Made by a program: the position numbers and the translations under genes
Assembly (NCBI RefSeq): GCF_900103165.1
Contig: NZ_FNKY01000001.1
Location: 1,860,001 to 1,924,000 of the forward strand
Origin: Nitrosospira multiformis
GTDB taxonomy: Bacteria > Pseudomonadota > Gammaproteobacteria > Burkholderiales > Nitrosomonadaceae
DNA: 64,000 bases
Direction: 5' to 3'
The notes under the pieces: model-generated
The model's input: only the letters and a program-made list of their open reading frames with translations
Told to the model about the DNA's origin: nothing
Database searches by the model: none
Shown here: piece by piece, positions 28,184 through 37,850 of the stretch
Layout: each line of letters begins with the position of its first letter
Position numbering within the stretch: position 1 is the stretch's first letter

Positions 28184-30068
28184 CTCGCTTTTCTCCTGAA
28201 AGATGTGGACCAAGTTGCGATAACATCAGACGGGCTACAAACTATAAAAAAATAACCCCGAATCATGTGCTGTAAACGACTCATAAAAATTTGACACATT
28301 TCCTTGCACGCAGTTCCTGTCCGCGATAGTCAAAGCTCAACAGTCCAACCGTGTCGCAAGCGATTCGTGTACTGGGGCTCCGGCCTAAGCAATTTTGCAG
28401 ATATGCCGAGTCGGTGTGGAGGGAAGCCGGATGAGGATGTGGATACTTCCCCTATGCGGGTGTGGCTGAGCCCAACGATATCGACTATGAATTTCTGGAA
28501 ATTGCCCGATCTTACCTGGAAGCTCGTTGGGATTTATAGCGACTGGACCTAACCTCCTTATAAGACAGAGGGCGGCGTTTAGCAAGGATCTGGATAGAAG
28601 TGACCCCTGGCCATTCAAGAATAGCCAAGAATAGTCATGTGACGCGAAATTTCCGGCTGGTCTTCCAATAAGATCAGCGGAAATACTTCCTTACATTTTG
28701 GTACCGATACTGGCGGTGCAGGTTTTGTGGGGTGCTTTTCGTACGTCGCCATCGACCTACTATTAATGGGCATTTCCGCGCATTTTGCGCGGCCGGGTGT
28801 CGCGGATAATGAGTCGTGCTGTTCTGGACTAGCCCTGGTTAAACTCGACCCTGCGGACCCTCGGTCTGATCGTAAACGTTTTTTTCTCCAGTCGATTCTT
28901 GTCTATATCATTCCAGCATTCCCGAGTCTTTGATTGAGAATGTCGAAACATTTTTTTCGTAAAGACTTCCGCGCCGTGATCAAGCAGAGCAGAAGAAGAG
29001 GTCGTGAGTGCGTCATCATGATACTTATTCACTTTTTTTCCTCCTTTAAAGCAAAAGAAAAAACTTACAAAGAATCCCGTTTTCCGTATGTAGCAAACTC
29101 CACCCAGAGGTTTTTGTAGAGAATAATCCGATTATAAAAAAGAACTGTGCGCTACCGAACTTAACAAGGTAATTTGAGGGATTGGGTCAATGCTCACACC
29201 GCATAATCATATTAGTCCATCAGACAATGGTGTTGGTTCCCCTGTCAGGGGGAAATCGATTAGCCTGCCTCGCGGCGAGCTACGATCCTCACTTTTTTGT
29301 ACGCCGTTTTCTTGGCAATGTGTTTCGCAAGAACAGTCCCTAAAGCAATCTCTAAGGCTGACTGGCTCATTCGCTTAATCTCCCCGGGTGTCCATTGGTC
29401 AGTTAGGCGGAAAAATTTTAAGCTTTCGGCTGTTATTTTATTGTTCACAATTGCTGTGGATAAGTTTGTTGATAACCTATGAACACGGGGAGTAAGTTAT
29501 CCTTCTGTAACAATATTTTCTTACCTGATCATTTTTTGAACTTCATAAATATTTAAATATAAACAGATACTTATGTGACAGCCTAAGATCCATGCGGGTT
29601 TGACCAGTGCTATTGTGTGATTTTTGTTACGAATGTGGATTACTCCGGAATGTCAAGAGAAATCTTGTTTTTTTCAGTTAAATCCATATTGCGTGCCATT
29701 TAGGTTAATCGCAGCATATTGGGGGAAGTTAAGCTCTCTAGCCGCTCCTGAAAAGTCTTCACAGCGCTTATAAATATTGAGTTGAGGGTATACAAAGAGG
29801 GCATGGAATGACCAGAATTAAGACTGTTAGCCCTGATTCCTGGTGAATTCTGATGAAGCCAGGGAAGCAAGAACACAGTGGTTTTGGATGATTTATTGGG
29901 GTACGACTGGAACAGATACTGGATCGGCGCCATATGCTGTACCAAGTGGCCGGGAAGATTCACTGCGCGGCGGTGGAAGAACGGTTCGTGGTGCTCTGAT
30001 TCAGAGGAAAGCCATCCGGCATCCCGATCCCCGTGAATCGCCGGTTTTCCTCATGGTCATTGGGTCTG
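28184..30068. other. 1.9-kb low-coding region
   Basis: No firm gene. At about 28450-28543 a plus-strand frame reads GCGYFPYAGVAEPND, then DIDYEFLEIARSYLEARWDL, which looks protein-like but has no start, so it is probably a remnant. A minus-strand frame at 29260-29448 is listed separately. 29449-29700 is AT-rich and holds one DnaA-box-like TTATCCACA on the minus strand (29455-29463). Confidence 0.4.
29260..29448 (-). CDS. Small basic hypothetical protein, weak call
   Basis: A 62-residue frame with a GTG start. The sequence TDQWTPGEIKRMSQSALEIA followed by a lysine-rich end looks like a folded helical protein, but there is no ribosome binding site and no family I recognise. It could be the remnant of a longer gene. 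Confidence 0.3.
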   Translation of the reverse strand: MNNKITAESLKFFRLTDQWTPGEIKRMSQSALEIALGTVLAKHIAKKTAYKKVRIVARREAG

Positions 30069-30734
30069 TTACCGCATCAGCTCTTCCGGCATCTTGCATT
30101 TTCCGTAATGATCGAGGGAAACACCAGCGCGCGCTGCTTCGCATTCGTTTCCATAAGTCTCTCCGTCACAGCCGCAAACGGGTTTGTATTCGTGAGTACA
30201 AATCGTAGGGATAATCTTGCAAGTTCCTTGTGCCTCGGCAATCTTGCATTGCCCGGTACCAATTTTACAATACTGTGCATCAGAGCATATCGCGCCCAAC
30301 ACGCCCCCACAATTGAATGGCTCGCTCGGTTCCATTTCTCTGCAGCGTTCGGTTAACTCCACGTTGAGAAAGGTTCCTGCACGGGGATGGATGGAACGCA
30401 ATTGCTTGATCAGATCGTTGAATTTTTCCGCTGTTGTATCGAAAGCCGCTTCCACGCATGCGGACAATCCGGCTTCCATTGAGGCAGGGCCTCCCACCCT
30501 GGGATAATATACATAGTATATATTGATAGTATTAGCACCCACGGCCCTGCCGACTGTTTTCCGAACCAATTGCAAGGCCGCGTTATCCACGCCTCCGTGG
30601 GTGCTGCCGACGGTGATATTAATGGCGCGGCTCTCATTACTGTTTTGCGCGGAAGCGGATGTATTGATGAGTAAAGCCAATCCCATCAGTAAAGCATATA
30701 TCAACATTTTTGTATGTTTCGCTTCCGCCATCAT
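30069..30734 (-). CDS. Secreted protein with C-terminal Kazal-type inhibitor domain
   Basis: The 221-residue protein has a signal peptide (cleavage after ASAQ, about residue 30), a middle domain of about 100 residues that I do not recognise, then a Cys-rich part. The last 45 residues fit a Kazal serine-protease-inhibitor fold: CTHEYKPVCGCDGETYGNEC and then the final Cys near KC. A preceding Cys cluster (NCGGVLGAICSDAQYC) may form a second small disulfide domain. It is likely a periplasmic or secreted protease inhibitor. The ribosome site is weak. Confidence 0.82.
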   Translation of the reverse strand: MMAEAKHTKMLIYALLMGLALLINTSASAQNSNESRAINITVGSTHGGVDNAALQLVRKTVGRAVGANTINIYYVYYPRVGGPASMEAGLSACVEAAFDTTAEKFNDLIKQLRSIHPRAGTFLNVELTERCREMEPSEPFNCGGVLGAICSDAQYCKIGTGQCKIAEAQGTCKIIPTICTHEYKPVCGCDGETYGNECEAARAGVSLDHYGKCKMPEELMR

Positions 30735-30816
30735 GCATCACCATGTGTGCTCAGCTAATCGCTTTCGTAATGGCGTCGAAACTGGCAATGAATAGCCGGG
30801 TTTCAGCAATCGTGAC

Positions 30817-31158
30817 TTAATTTGGTCCGATAGGTCCTCCTTGCTCGTACTTCGGATCCTTGATCGGCTTGCCTTCCTTATCCCGGGAGAATTCCGGTAC
30901 ATGGGGGTTTTTGCTTGGCGATGAGGGATCTTGGCCCCGCTCCACGCGTTTCTTTTGATCGACATATCCAGTATCCATACCCTCTTTAGAACTGGCGGGA
31001 CCACTTTTTGCGGCTGAGCCGCTCTGTCCTGTGGAACCGCTCTGCTCTGATGTACCGTACTGCGCGTGTACCACGCCAGCCGTGCCGATGCTAAAAGTGG
31101 CACCCAGCGCCAATGCAAGTGCCAGCGAGCGATTTGCCGATATAGAAAAATGTTTCAT
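30817..31158 (-). CDS. Small secreted Ser/Gly/Lys-rich protein
   Basis: The 113-residue protein has a signal peptide (cleavage near VHAQ, residue 33) and a hydrophilic low-complexity tail rich in Ser, Gly, Lys and Pro. AAGGAA lies before the ATG at 31158. It has the same layout as the next gene at 31532 and the one at 54457, forming a small family of disordered exported proteins. The function is unknown. Confidence 0.72.
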   Translation of the reverse strand: MKHFSISANRSLALALALGATFSIGTAGVVHAQYGTSEQSGSTGQSGSAAKSGPASSKEGMDTGYVDQKKRVERGQDPSSPSKNPHVPEFSRDKEGKPIKDPKYEQGGPIGPN

Positions 31159-31304
31159 GGCTATTCCTTATATTTATCCAGCGATATTGCTGTGTTGAAA
31201 AGATTACGCAGTGTTTTCCAACTCTTCAGTTCGGTAGCACACTGAGCAAGCCCAAAACGATATTTCGGTGAAAACGTCGTCGTGGGAAAGCCTTCGTGAA
31301 GCAT

Positions 31305-31348
31305 GGATACTCCGTTAACCATTCTGCCATTGAGCTGCCGCTATCTCC
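31305..31348 (-). pseudogene. Possible tRNA 5'-half remnant
   Basis: Read on the minus strand, AGCGGCAGCTCAATGGCAGA and the following ATGGTTAACGGAG look like the acceptor/D-arm region of a tRNA. No matching anticodon stem or T-arm (GGTTCGA) follows. It may be a tRNA fossil or half of an old attachment site, or a chance match. Confidence 0.3.
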
Positions 31349-31531
31349 TGGATGCAGCTATTGACACCGTCGCCGATGACAATTGATTGATGATCATGGC
31401 CGCACCAACTTTTCTTGCGCTCCGGATGCAATCGCAGCTTTGCAAGATAGAACCGTCAGGAGATAACGGATCGAGCGGGGTGGCGGAGAGATTTTGCTTC
31501 CTGCCCCCCGTAGCGGGTAGTACCAGTTAGA

Positions 31532-31855
31532 CTAATAATGGCCTTTGAGCCTGGGACCTGTACCGTCCGTTCCCGCGCTGTCGTCCTTATTATCATCATA
31601 TCTTTCAGTACCATCGGTGCTATACCTGGAATTATCCGTGGAGCGCCGATCAGTCCCATAACCACTCTTTTGATCGTCACGTTTTGTGCCGTAGCCTGAA
31701 TCCCCGCCAGAGGTGCCTGATGACGGGGAATCATAGGGCTTCTGTGTCGTGCCGCCTTGATCATAACCCTGTGCTTGCACGATCCCGGCTGTGGCAAAAA
31801 TCAATGCACCGGTCAATACCAATGATTTTGCTGATAAAATTGAAGAGAATTTCAT
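31532..31855 (-). CDS. Small secreted protein with DNSRYSTDGTERYD motif
   Basis: The 107-residue protein has a signal peptide (cleavage near VQAQ, residue 29) and a disordered Gly/Asp/Ser/Tyr-rich tail. The 14-residue motif DNSRYSTDGTERYD recurs exactly in the protein encoded at 54457-54783, 23 kb away. AAAGGA lies before the ATG. The function is unknown; the shared motif argues that it is a real, duplicated family. Confidence 0.75.
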   Translation of the reverse strand: MKFSSILSAKSLVLTGALIFATAGIVQAQGYDQGGTTQKPYDSPSSGTSGGDSGYGTKRDDQKSGYGTDRRSTDNSRYSTDGTERYDDNKDDSAGTDGTGPRLKGHY

Positions 31856-32006
31856 GATTATCCTTTTTTTAATCCAGCGACATCGCTGTGACAGCGATAA
31901 TACGGTAGTGCTTCTGTCTGTTCAGTGCGCTAGCACACGGATGGAATGAGCGGCCGGAACTCATCATCATAGGGATTCGTATTGTTTCCGGTGGGCCACG
32001 GATTCA

Positions 32007-33338
32007 ATGCGCAGAAATCAATTACGGAATAAAATTAATTTGTCAGCCGGCTCGACGCTTAATATTCTGAAATACTGCGCTTTGACTTTGCTCATGGGTA
32101 TCAACATGACTGCAGCTTATGCATTTACCATTGAAACCAAAGGCGGCCCCAAGATCAAATCCAACGATGGTAATTTTGAAATGGTCTTCGGTGCTCGCGC
32201 CCATCTCGACGTGCATTCATTCAACGATGACAAGCCAAATCCTGGCTACCCTCCTTTCGGTAGCCAAGTACCCGACAGCCATCCGGACGGCGGTTTCAAC
32301 TTCCGCCGCGGCTATACCGATGTGACGGTCAGATACTATGATCTGAGTTTTAAATTCCAGAACGATTTCGCTGCCGGCACTTTTCCTGGCAGTCTCCGTG
32401 AAGCTTGGGTTGGGGCCAAGCTCGGTCCAGGCCAGCTCACAATCGGCCAGTTCAAGCCTTATCGCGGCATGGAGGAATTGGCAAGCTCAAATGAGATTAC
32501 CATGATGGAGCGTCCTTCCACCACATCGACCGGTATCTATGCCGGGAGGCAGTGGATGATGGGCGTAGGTTACAAGGGCCTCTATGCAAATAAGTTTGGC
32601 TATGGTGTAGATATCATGAGCCTGGCGCATACCGATATGCCGATTGCAGGGTCAAGCTATGGTGGCCGCCTCTTTTGGGTACCTTTTGCAGAGGAGGGCA
32701 ATACTCTTCACTTTGGGTTCTCTTACAGCGTGGATGATGCGAGCTCCGAGTCGCTTGCCGCGAAAGTCGTCGATGTTTATGGCGGACGCCGCGGAATCAG
32801 TAAATCCTTGGGTATCGCAGGCGCCGGTATAGGCTCATCAGGCGATAACAAGCAATTCACTTTCGAAGCGGAAGCGGCATACTCCCTCGGACCGGTGACC
32901 CTGCAAGGAGAATACGCGAATTCAAGGCTTGACAACACGCATGTAGTAGGCGGGGCGCAGAAGGATTCCACGGTACAGGCATACTATGTGCAAGCCAGCT
33001 GGTTTGTGACCGGCGAAAGATCGATTTACAGGAAAGAGCGGGGGGCCTTTGGCAAGCCAAAACCGATCAGCAAGTGGGGCGCACTCGAACTTGCCATACG
33101 TTACGACCTGGCGGAGAATTTAAATCAGAGCCTGACCGCGGACCCTTGCCGCACCGGCACTTCAAAATGCCAGGTCCAGGTCATTACGCTGGGTACCAAC
33201 TGGTATGTTCGGGAAGGTTTGCGCTTCATGCTGAATTACTATCTTACCGACGCTGTAATCGGCAATGCTGGTGCCGGCACTCCAGATCGGAAGGACACCC
33301 TCTCCGTAATTTCTTTCCGTACTCAGCTAAGCTTTTAA
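32007..33338 (+). CDS. OprP/OprO-like porin
   Basis: The 443-residue protein has a signal peptide (cleavage near AYAF, about residue 36) and the features of phosphate-selective-type porins: NFRRGYTDVTVRYYDLSFKF, REAWVGAKLGPGQLTIGQFK, alternating beta strands and a final aromatic (SFRTQLSF). It should form a beta-barrel in the outer membrane. Whether it takes phosphate, polyphosphate or another anion cannot be told from sequence. No pho regulator is adjacent. Confidence 0.85.
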   Translation: MRRNQLRNKINLSAGSTLNILKYCALTLLMGINMTAAYAFTIETKGGPKIKSNDGNFEMVFGARAHLDVHSFNDDKPNPGYPPFGSQVPDSHPDGGFNFRRGYTDVTVRYYDLSFKFQNDFAAGTFPGSLREAWVGAKLGPGQLTIGQFKPYRGMEELASSNEITMMERPSTTSTGIYAGRQWMMGVGYKGLYANKFGYGVDIMSLAHTDMPIAGSSYGGRLFWVPFAEEGNTLHFGFSYSVDDASSESLAAKVVDVYGGRRGISKSLGIAGAGIGSSGDNKQFTFEAEAAYSLGPVTLQGEYANSRLDNTHVVGGAQKDSTVQAYYVQASWFVTGERSIYRKERGAFGKPKPISKWGALELAIRYDLAENLNQSLTADPCRTGTSKCQVQVITLGTNWYVREGLRFMLNYYLTDAVIGNAGAGTPDRKDTLSVISFRTQLSF

Positions 33339-33379
33339 ATGCTGGCAAGACTCATCCCGATTTTTCCAACAAATGCTGC

Positions 33380-34204
33380 ATGGAGGGGTTTATTCAGGGA
33401 TTCTTCAAGTTTGATGACTATCTCGGCCGGTGGAATCTTACGCCCGATGGTGACCCCATCATCACCCACAGTAGCCAGCTTCTGCCGGTACGTCAAGGCG
33501 CTACTCCAGCGATGCTCAAGATAGCGCTTGAAGCCGAGGAAAAATTCGGGGGTCTCCTGATGTCCTGGTGGGCTGGACGAGGCGCTGCCCGGGTGCTGGC
33601 TCATGAAGATGCGGCGCTGCTCATGGAACGTGCGGAGAACAATCTTTCACTTGCCGAGTTTGCGAGAAATGGCCGTGACGATGAAGCGAGCCGGATTATC
33701 TGTGCGGCGATAGCCGTTCTCCATCGGCAGATAGACCGGCCTCCTTTCGACCTTATCCCATTAACCCGATGGTTCGAGGATTTGGTACTCGCCGCAGCGC
33801 AGCATGGAGGCATACTGACCGTCTGCGCAGCCACCGCACGTGAATTATTGGAAACGCCACAGGAAGTTGTGGTGCTGCATGGCGACGTGCATCATGAAAA
33901 TATTCTCGACTTCGGCTCACGAGGCTGGCTGGCGATTGACCCAAAACGCCTTATCGGGGAACGCGGTTTTGATTATGCGAATCTATTCTGCAACCCCGAT
34001 GGGAGAACAGCAAGCGCTGCCGGACGGCTGACGCGACAAGTAGGAGTGGTGGCTGAAGCGGCAGGGTTGGAACGTAAGCGATTGCTGCAATGGATACTCG
34101 CCTGGGCAGGATTATCGGCGGCATGGTGGCTCCAGGATGGAGAGTCCCCCGTAAGCGAATTCAGGGTAGCAGAGCTGGCGGCGGCAGAACTGGCCAAAAA
34201 CTGA
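33380..34204 (+). CDS. Aminoglycoside phosphotransferase, streptomycin 6-kinase (APH(6)) family
   Basis: The roughly 274-residue product has the APH catalytic motif VVLHGDVHHENIL near residue 168 (catalytic Asp, Asn) and AIDPKRLIGERGFDYANLF downstream (metal-binding Asp), both typical of the APH(6)/hydroxyurea phosphotransferase family. The start is uncertain: ATG at 33380 lacks a clear ribosome site and the frame is open upstream through the porin end. In environmental bacteria such genes are often housekeeping small-molecule kinases, so resistance should not be assumed. Confidence 0.85.
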   Translation: MEGFIQGFFKFDDYLGRWNLTPDGDPIITHSSQLLPVRQGATPAMLKIALEAEEKFGGLLMSWWAGRGAARVLAHEDAALLMERAENNLSLAEFARNGRDDEASRIICAAIAVLHRQIDRPPFDLIPLTRWFEDLVLAAAQHGGILTVCAATARELLETPQEVVVLHGDVHHENILDFGSRGWLAIDPKRLIGERGFDYANLFCNPDGRTASAAGRLTRQVGVVAEAAGLERKRLLQWILAWAGLSAAWWLQDGESPVSEFRVAELAAAELAKN

Positions 34205-34262
34205 CAGCCATCACCCCGGTGGCGATTCATTCCAGAATCAGGCCTGCTCTGCCAATAACGTG

Positions 34263-34829
34263 TTACATCCGTTCGATATATTCACCGCTGTCAGTATTGA
34301 TCTTGATCTTTTCGCCTTGCAGGACAAAGGCCGGCACCATGACAACGAGTCCCGTCTCCATTGTGGCAGGTTTGTAGGAACTGGTGGCTGTGGCGCCTTT
34401 AAGATTGGGTTCGGTATCGGTAATGGTCAGTACGACGCTGGCTGGAAGTTGTACTCCGATGGCACGTTCGTTGTGAAAATTGACTTGCACGTCGGTGTTC
34501 GGCAACAGGTATTCATATTGACTTTCAAGGAACTCCTGCGACAGGTTTAATTGTTCATAGTTTTCCTTATCCATGAAGATATAATTATCACCTTCCTGGT
34601 AGAGATACGTCATGTCACGCGGCTCGACGAATGCACGTTCCACCTTGTCTTCGGTACGGATGCGCTGGTTGGTCTTGGTGCCGGCCTCGATGTCTTTCAT
34701 CTCTACCTGCATGAATGCTCCACCGCGGCCCCCGACATGGACGTGGTAACATTTCAGCACACGCCAGATGCGTTTATCCCATTCGATCAGGTTGCCGACA
34801 CGGATTTCTGTTGCAAGCACTTTAGCCAT
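34263..34829 (-). CDS. efp: Translation elongation factor P, with Arg at the modified-loop tip
   Basis: The 188-residue protein has the three-domain EF-P layout and relieves ribosome stalling at polyproline. The domain I loop reads HVHVGGRGGAFMQVEMKD: Arg35 stands where Lys34 is in E. coli. The rest of the sequence (KDIEAGTKTNQRIRTEDKVE, YLYQEGDNYIFMDKENYEQ) looks like the alphaproteobacterial-type EF-P, not the usual EarP-type betaproteobacterial form. I chose the second ATG (34829), eight bases from TTGGA. It converges with the kinase gene. Confidence 0.92.
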   Translation of the reverse strand: MAKVLATEIRVGNLIEWDKRIWRVLKCYHVHVGGRGGAFMQVEMKDIEAGTKTNQRIRTEDKVERAFVEPRDMTYLYQEGDNYIFMDKENYEQLNLSQEFLESQYEYLLPNTDVQVNFHNERAIGVQLPASVVLTITDTEPNLKGATATSSYKPATMETGLVVMVPAFVLQGEKIKINTDSGEYIERM

Positions 34830-34888
34830 CATTTTTCCAATGAATCAAAGAGCGCGCATTTTACTATAAAAAGCCAATTGGGAAGTCT

Positions 34889-35605
34889 ATGCAATCCACG
34901 TTTTTAGCAGATTGCCGTCAATGTCAGCGGTTGGCGAATTTTCTGGATGAAGTGAAAGTTTGCCATCCCGATTATCATGCGCGTCCCGTGCCAGCCTTTG
35001 GCGACATCGCGCCCAAGCTGCTTGTCATCGGTCTGGCGCCTGGCATGCATGGCGCAAACCGTACCGGCAGGCCTTTTACCGGTGATTTTGCGGGAATCCT
35101 GTTATATCGGACGTTACATAAATTTGGCTTTGCCAGCCACGAGGGGTCGGCTTCCGCAGATGACAATTTACAGCTTATGAATTGCCGTATCACCAATGCG
35201 GTGAAATGTTTGCCGCCGCAGAATAAGCCGGAGCCGGGCGAAATCCGTCAATGCAACCGGTATCTGTCAGCTGAAATTGCCGATTTCAGAAAAGACGGAG
35301 GTACTGCGTTACTCGCTCTCGGTGCTATCGCCCATCAGGCCGGATTGATGGCGTTGGGGCTCAAGGTCAGGGATTATCCTTTCGGCCATGGCACCGTCCA
35401 TGCGTTGCAAGGTGGCCTCATTGCCGATGACGCAGCACACAATGGCTCGAAATCCGGTGGCCTGACGCTGTATGACAGCTATCATTGCAGCCGCTACAAT
35501 ACTCAGACCCGGCGCCTGACCACCGAGATGTTCGAACGGGTATTTGCAAAAATTTGCAGTGACTTGGCTTCCGATATAGCAATTCAACTACCAGATTCAG
35601 GTTAA
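34889..35605 (+). CDS. Type-5 uracil-DNA glycosylase (UDGb)
   Basis: The 238-residue protein has Fe-S ligands Cys9, Cys12 and Cys25 at the N-terminus, motif A GLAPGMHGANRTGRPFTGD from residue 48, and a motif B form HCSRYNTQTRRLT where HPS is usual. Type-5 enzymes remove uracil and deaminated purines. It heads a plus-strand cluster: 4-OT starts 14 bases after, then uvrC. The last codons overlap a sequence like one end of the 120-bp repeat (35586-35604). Confidence 0.88.
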   Translation: MQSTFLADCRQCQRLANFLDEVKVCHPDYHARPVPAFGDIAPKLLVIGLAPGMHGANRTGRPFTGDFAGILLYRTLHKFGFASHEGSASADDNLQLMNCRITNAVKCLPPQNKPEPGEIRQCNRYLSAEIADFRKDGGTALLALGAIAHQAGLMALGLKVRDYPFGHGTVHALQGGLIADDAAHNGSKSGGLTLYDSYHCSRYNTQTRRLTTEMFERVFAKICSDLASDIAIQLPDSG

Positions 35606-35619
35606 AACGGAGACTATTT

Positions 35620-35808
35620 ATGCCCTATGTAAATATTCGTATTGCAGGCTCGCTCAGCCGCGAGCAGAAGAAAAAGATCGCGCAGGAGATTACGGAGACG
35701 CTGGAGCGTATCGCCCATAAACCGAAATCCTATACTTATATCGCTTTCGATGAACTGCCCAATGAAAACTGGGCTATCGCAGGCAATTTGCTGGACGAGG
35801 AGGCCTGA
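35620..35808 (+). CDS. 4-oxalocrotonate tautomerase family enzyme
   Basis: The 62-residue product begins [10 protein letters not shown], exposing the catalytic N-terminal proline after Met removal, and has the family length of about 62. GGAG lies upstream of the ATG. It lies between the UDG and uvrC genes, probably in the same transcript. Substrate unknown. Confidence 0.9.
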   Translation: MPYVNIRIAGSLSREQKKKIAQEITETLERIAHKPKSYTYIAFDELPNENWAIAGNLLDEEA

Positions 35809-35813
35809 TCGCT

Positions 35814-37634
35814 TTGCTGGCAGAGTCTTCCTTCGATGCCAAGGCATTCTGCTCCAGTTTGCCCTCGCAGCCGGGTGTTTACCGCATGATGAATGCGGCG
35901 GGGCAGGTAATTTATGTCGGCAAAGCGATTGATCTAAAAAAGCGTGTTTCCTCTTATTTTCAGAAAACCGGCTTGGGTCCCCGCACCCAATTGATGGTGT
36001 CGCAAATCTCGGGAATTGAAACCACTGTTACCCGCTCAGAGGCGGAGGCGCTGCTGCTTGAGAATAATTTAATCAAGACGCTGACGCCCAAATACAACAT
36101 ACTTTTCCGGGATGATAAATCATATCCCTATGTAGTATTGACCGGGCATCATTTTCCCCGGCTTGGATTTTATCGCGGGGGATTGGATAAAAAACATCAT
36201 TATTTTGGCCCTTTTCCCAACGCGGGGATGGTGCGGGAGAGCATTCAGCTTCTGCAAAAAGTGTTTCGTATTCGCACCTGTGAAGATAGCGTTTTCAGCA
36301 ATCGCACGCGGCCCTGTCTGCTTTATCAGATCAAACGTTGCAGCGCGCCTTGCGTGAATCTGGTTACCGAGGAAGCCTATCGGGAAGATGCAAGGGATGC
36401 CGCGCTTTTCCTGCAGGGCAAACAAACCGAAGTGCTGGAGAGCATTACGAAAAAGATGCTGGAAGCTGCTAATTCACAGGAATACGAGCAAGCTGCATTG
36501 TTTCGTGACCAGATTCAGTCACTGAGAAAAATCCGCGAAAAACAATTCGTGGACAGTGGCAGAGCGCTTGATGCCGACGTGGTTGCCTGCGTTACAGAGA
36601 ATAACGGGAGCGGGCGAGTTTGTGTCAATCTTGCCATGATCAGGGGAGGCCGGCACCTGGGGGATAAGAGTTTTTTTCCGCAAAATGCGGAAGAGTACGA
36701 TCTACCCTCGGTAGTGGAAGCTTTTCTGGCCCAGCATTATCTCAATCGAGGTACGCCACACCTCATTATCGTTGGTGAAAAAATTCAACGGGAAGTGCTG
36801 CAAACACTGCTCGCCGAACAATCCGGCCATAAGGTTGCCATTAATTCCAATCCCATCGGCGATCGGCGTATGTGGCTCGATATGGCGACAGAAAACGCAC
36901 GTCTCGCGCTGGAACAGATGCTGAGCCGTCAGGCCAGCCAGGAGGAGCGTCTGCAGGCCTTGCAACAGGCCCTGGATATGCCGGGACTTGGCCGCATCGA
37001 ATGTTTTGACGTCAGCCACACTCAAGGTGAAGCCACCATCGCATCCTGCGTGGTTTATGACAACTTCTCCATGCGCAGCAGCGAGTATCGACGCTACAAT
37101 ATCAATGGCATCACGCCGGGGGACGACTATGCCGCCATGCGCGACGTTCTGTCACGGCGCTATCATAAAATTACCGGAGGCGAGGGCAGGCTTCCCGATC
37201 TGATTCTGATTGACGGAGGCAAAGGGCAGGTAGGTGTGGCGCAGGAAGTGCTGGTTGAGCTTGGATTGAACGACGCGAACCTGCTAGGCGTGGCAAAAGG
37301 CGAAGAACGCAAACCTGGCCTGGAACAATTGATTTTCCCGGGGCTGCAAAAGCCGCTACAATTACCAAAGGATCATCCCGGGCTGCATCTGATCCAGCAG
37401 ATTCGCGACGAGGCCCATCGCTTTGCGATTTATGGTCATCGCGCCAAACTTGGCAAATTGCGTACCAGTTCCAGCCTGGAACAGATTGAGGGTATCGGAG
37501 CCAAGCGTCGTCAAAGCCTGCTGGCACGGTTTGGTGGCTTGAAAGGGGTACTCACCGCCAGTATCGAAGAATTGCAGCAGGCCGAAGGAATCAGCCGTGC
37601 GCTGGCCGAGAAGGTTTACAAGGAATTGCATTGA
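35814..37634 (+). CDS. uvrC: Excinuclease ABC subunit C
   Basis: The 606-residue protein makes both incisions in nucleotide excision repair. It has the GIY-YIG nuclease domain ([15 protein letters not shown]), a UVR motif near residues 200-235, the RNase H-like domain ([21 protein letters not shown]) and C-terminal helix-hairpin-helix ([20 protein letters not shown]). The start is a TTG at 35814 with GAGGAGG at 35797-35803, inside the end of the 4-OT gene, implying translational coupling. Confidence 0.97.
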   Translation: MLAESSFDAKAFCSSLPSQPGVYRMMNAAGQVIYVGKAIDLKKRVSSYFQKTGLGPRTQLMVSQISGIETTVTRSEAEALLLENNLIKTLTPKYNILFRDDKSYPYVVLTGHHFPRLGFYRGGLDKKHHYFGPFPNAGMVRESIQLLQKVFRIRTCEDSVFSNRTRPCLLYQIKRCSAPCVNLVTEEAYREDARDAALFLQGKQTEVLESITKKMLEAANSQEYEQAALFRDQIQSLRKIREKQFVDSGRALDADVVACVTENNGSGRVCVNLAMIRGGRHLGDKSFFPQNAEEYDLPSVVEAFLAQHYLNRGTPHLIIVGEKIQREVLQTLLAEQSGHKVAINSNPIGDRRMWLDMATENARLALEQMLSRQASQEERLQALQQALDMPGLGRIECFDVSHTQGEATIASCVVYDNFSMRSSEYRRYNINGITPGDDYAAMRDVLSRRYHKITGGEGRLPDLILIDGGKGQVGVAQEVLVELGLNDANLLGVAKGEERKPGLEQLIFPGLQKPLQLPKDHPGLHLIQQIRDEAHRFAIYGHRAKLGKLRTSSSLEQIEGIGAKRRQSLLARFGGLKGVLTASIEELQQAEGISRALAEKVYKELH

Positions 37635-37695
37635 ATCGCAACCCGCTGGTTGCCTGCTCATCCCGTATTTGGGCGCTTTTTAGACTGCCCGTTCA

Positions 37696-37815
37696 ATCTA
37701 AATCCAGTAGTTGTAGCGAATTTACTTCAAAACGTGAAGGTCAAGTGACAAAAAGAAATATTGCGGGTCATGATGCTGATCTGAAAATGAGTGGCCAACC
37801 GCCGAATTCAGGTTT
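37696..37815. repeat. 120-bp dispersed inverted-repeat element, copy 3
   Basis: It has the same length and layout as copies 1 and 2: left end ATCTAAATCCAGTAGTTG, interior GTGAAGGTCAAGTGACAAAA, right end CAACCGCCGAATTCAGGTT. It fills most of the uvrC-pgsA gap, 35 bases upstream of pgsA. Confidence 0.8.
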
Positions 37816-37850
37816 AGTCTCTGTGGATTCAGTGGCATACCCTGACCTTT

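Noticed and set aside
28727-28933. 68-codon plus-strand frame
   Set aside because: It has no ribosome site, mixed composition and no recognisable motif.
29449-29640. Possible replication origin
   Set aside because: There is only one exact DnaA box and one near match, and no dnaA, dnaN or gidA nearby.
33074-33379. Upstream extension of the aminoglycoside kinase frame
   Set aside because: It overlaps the porin gene and has no family similarity.
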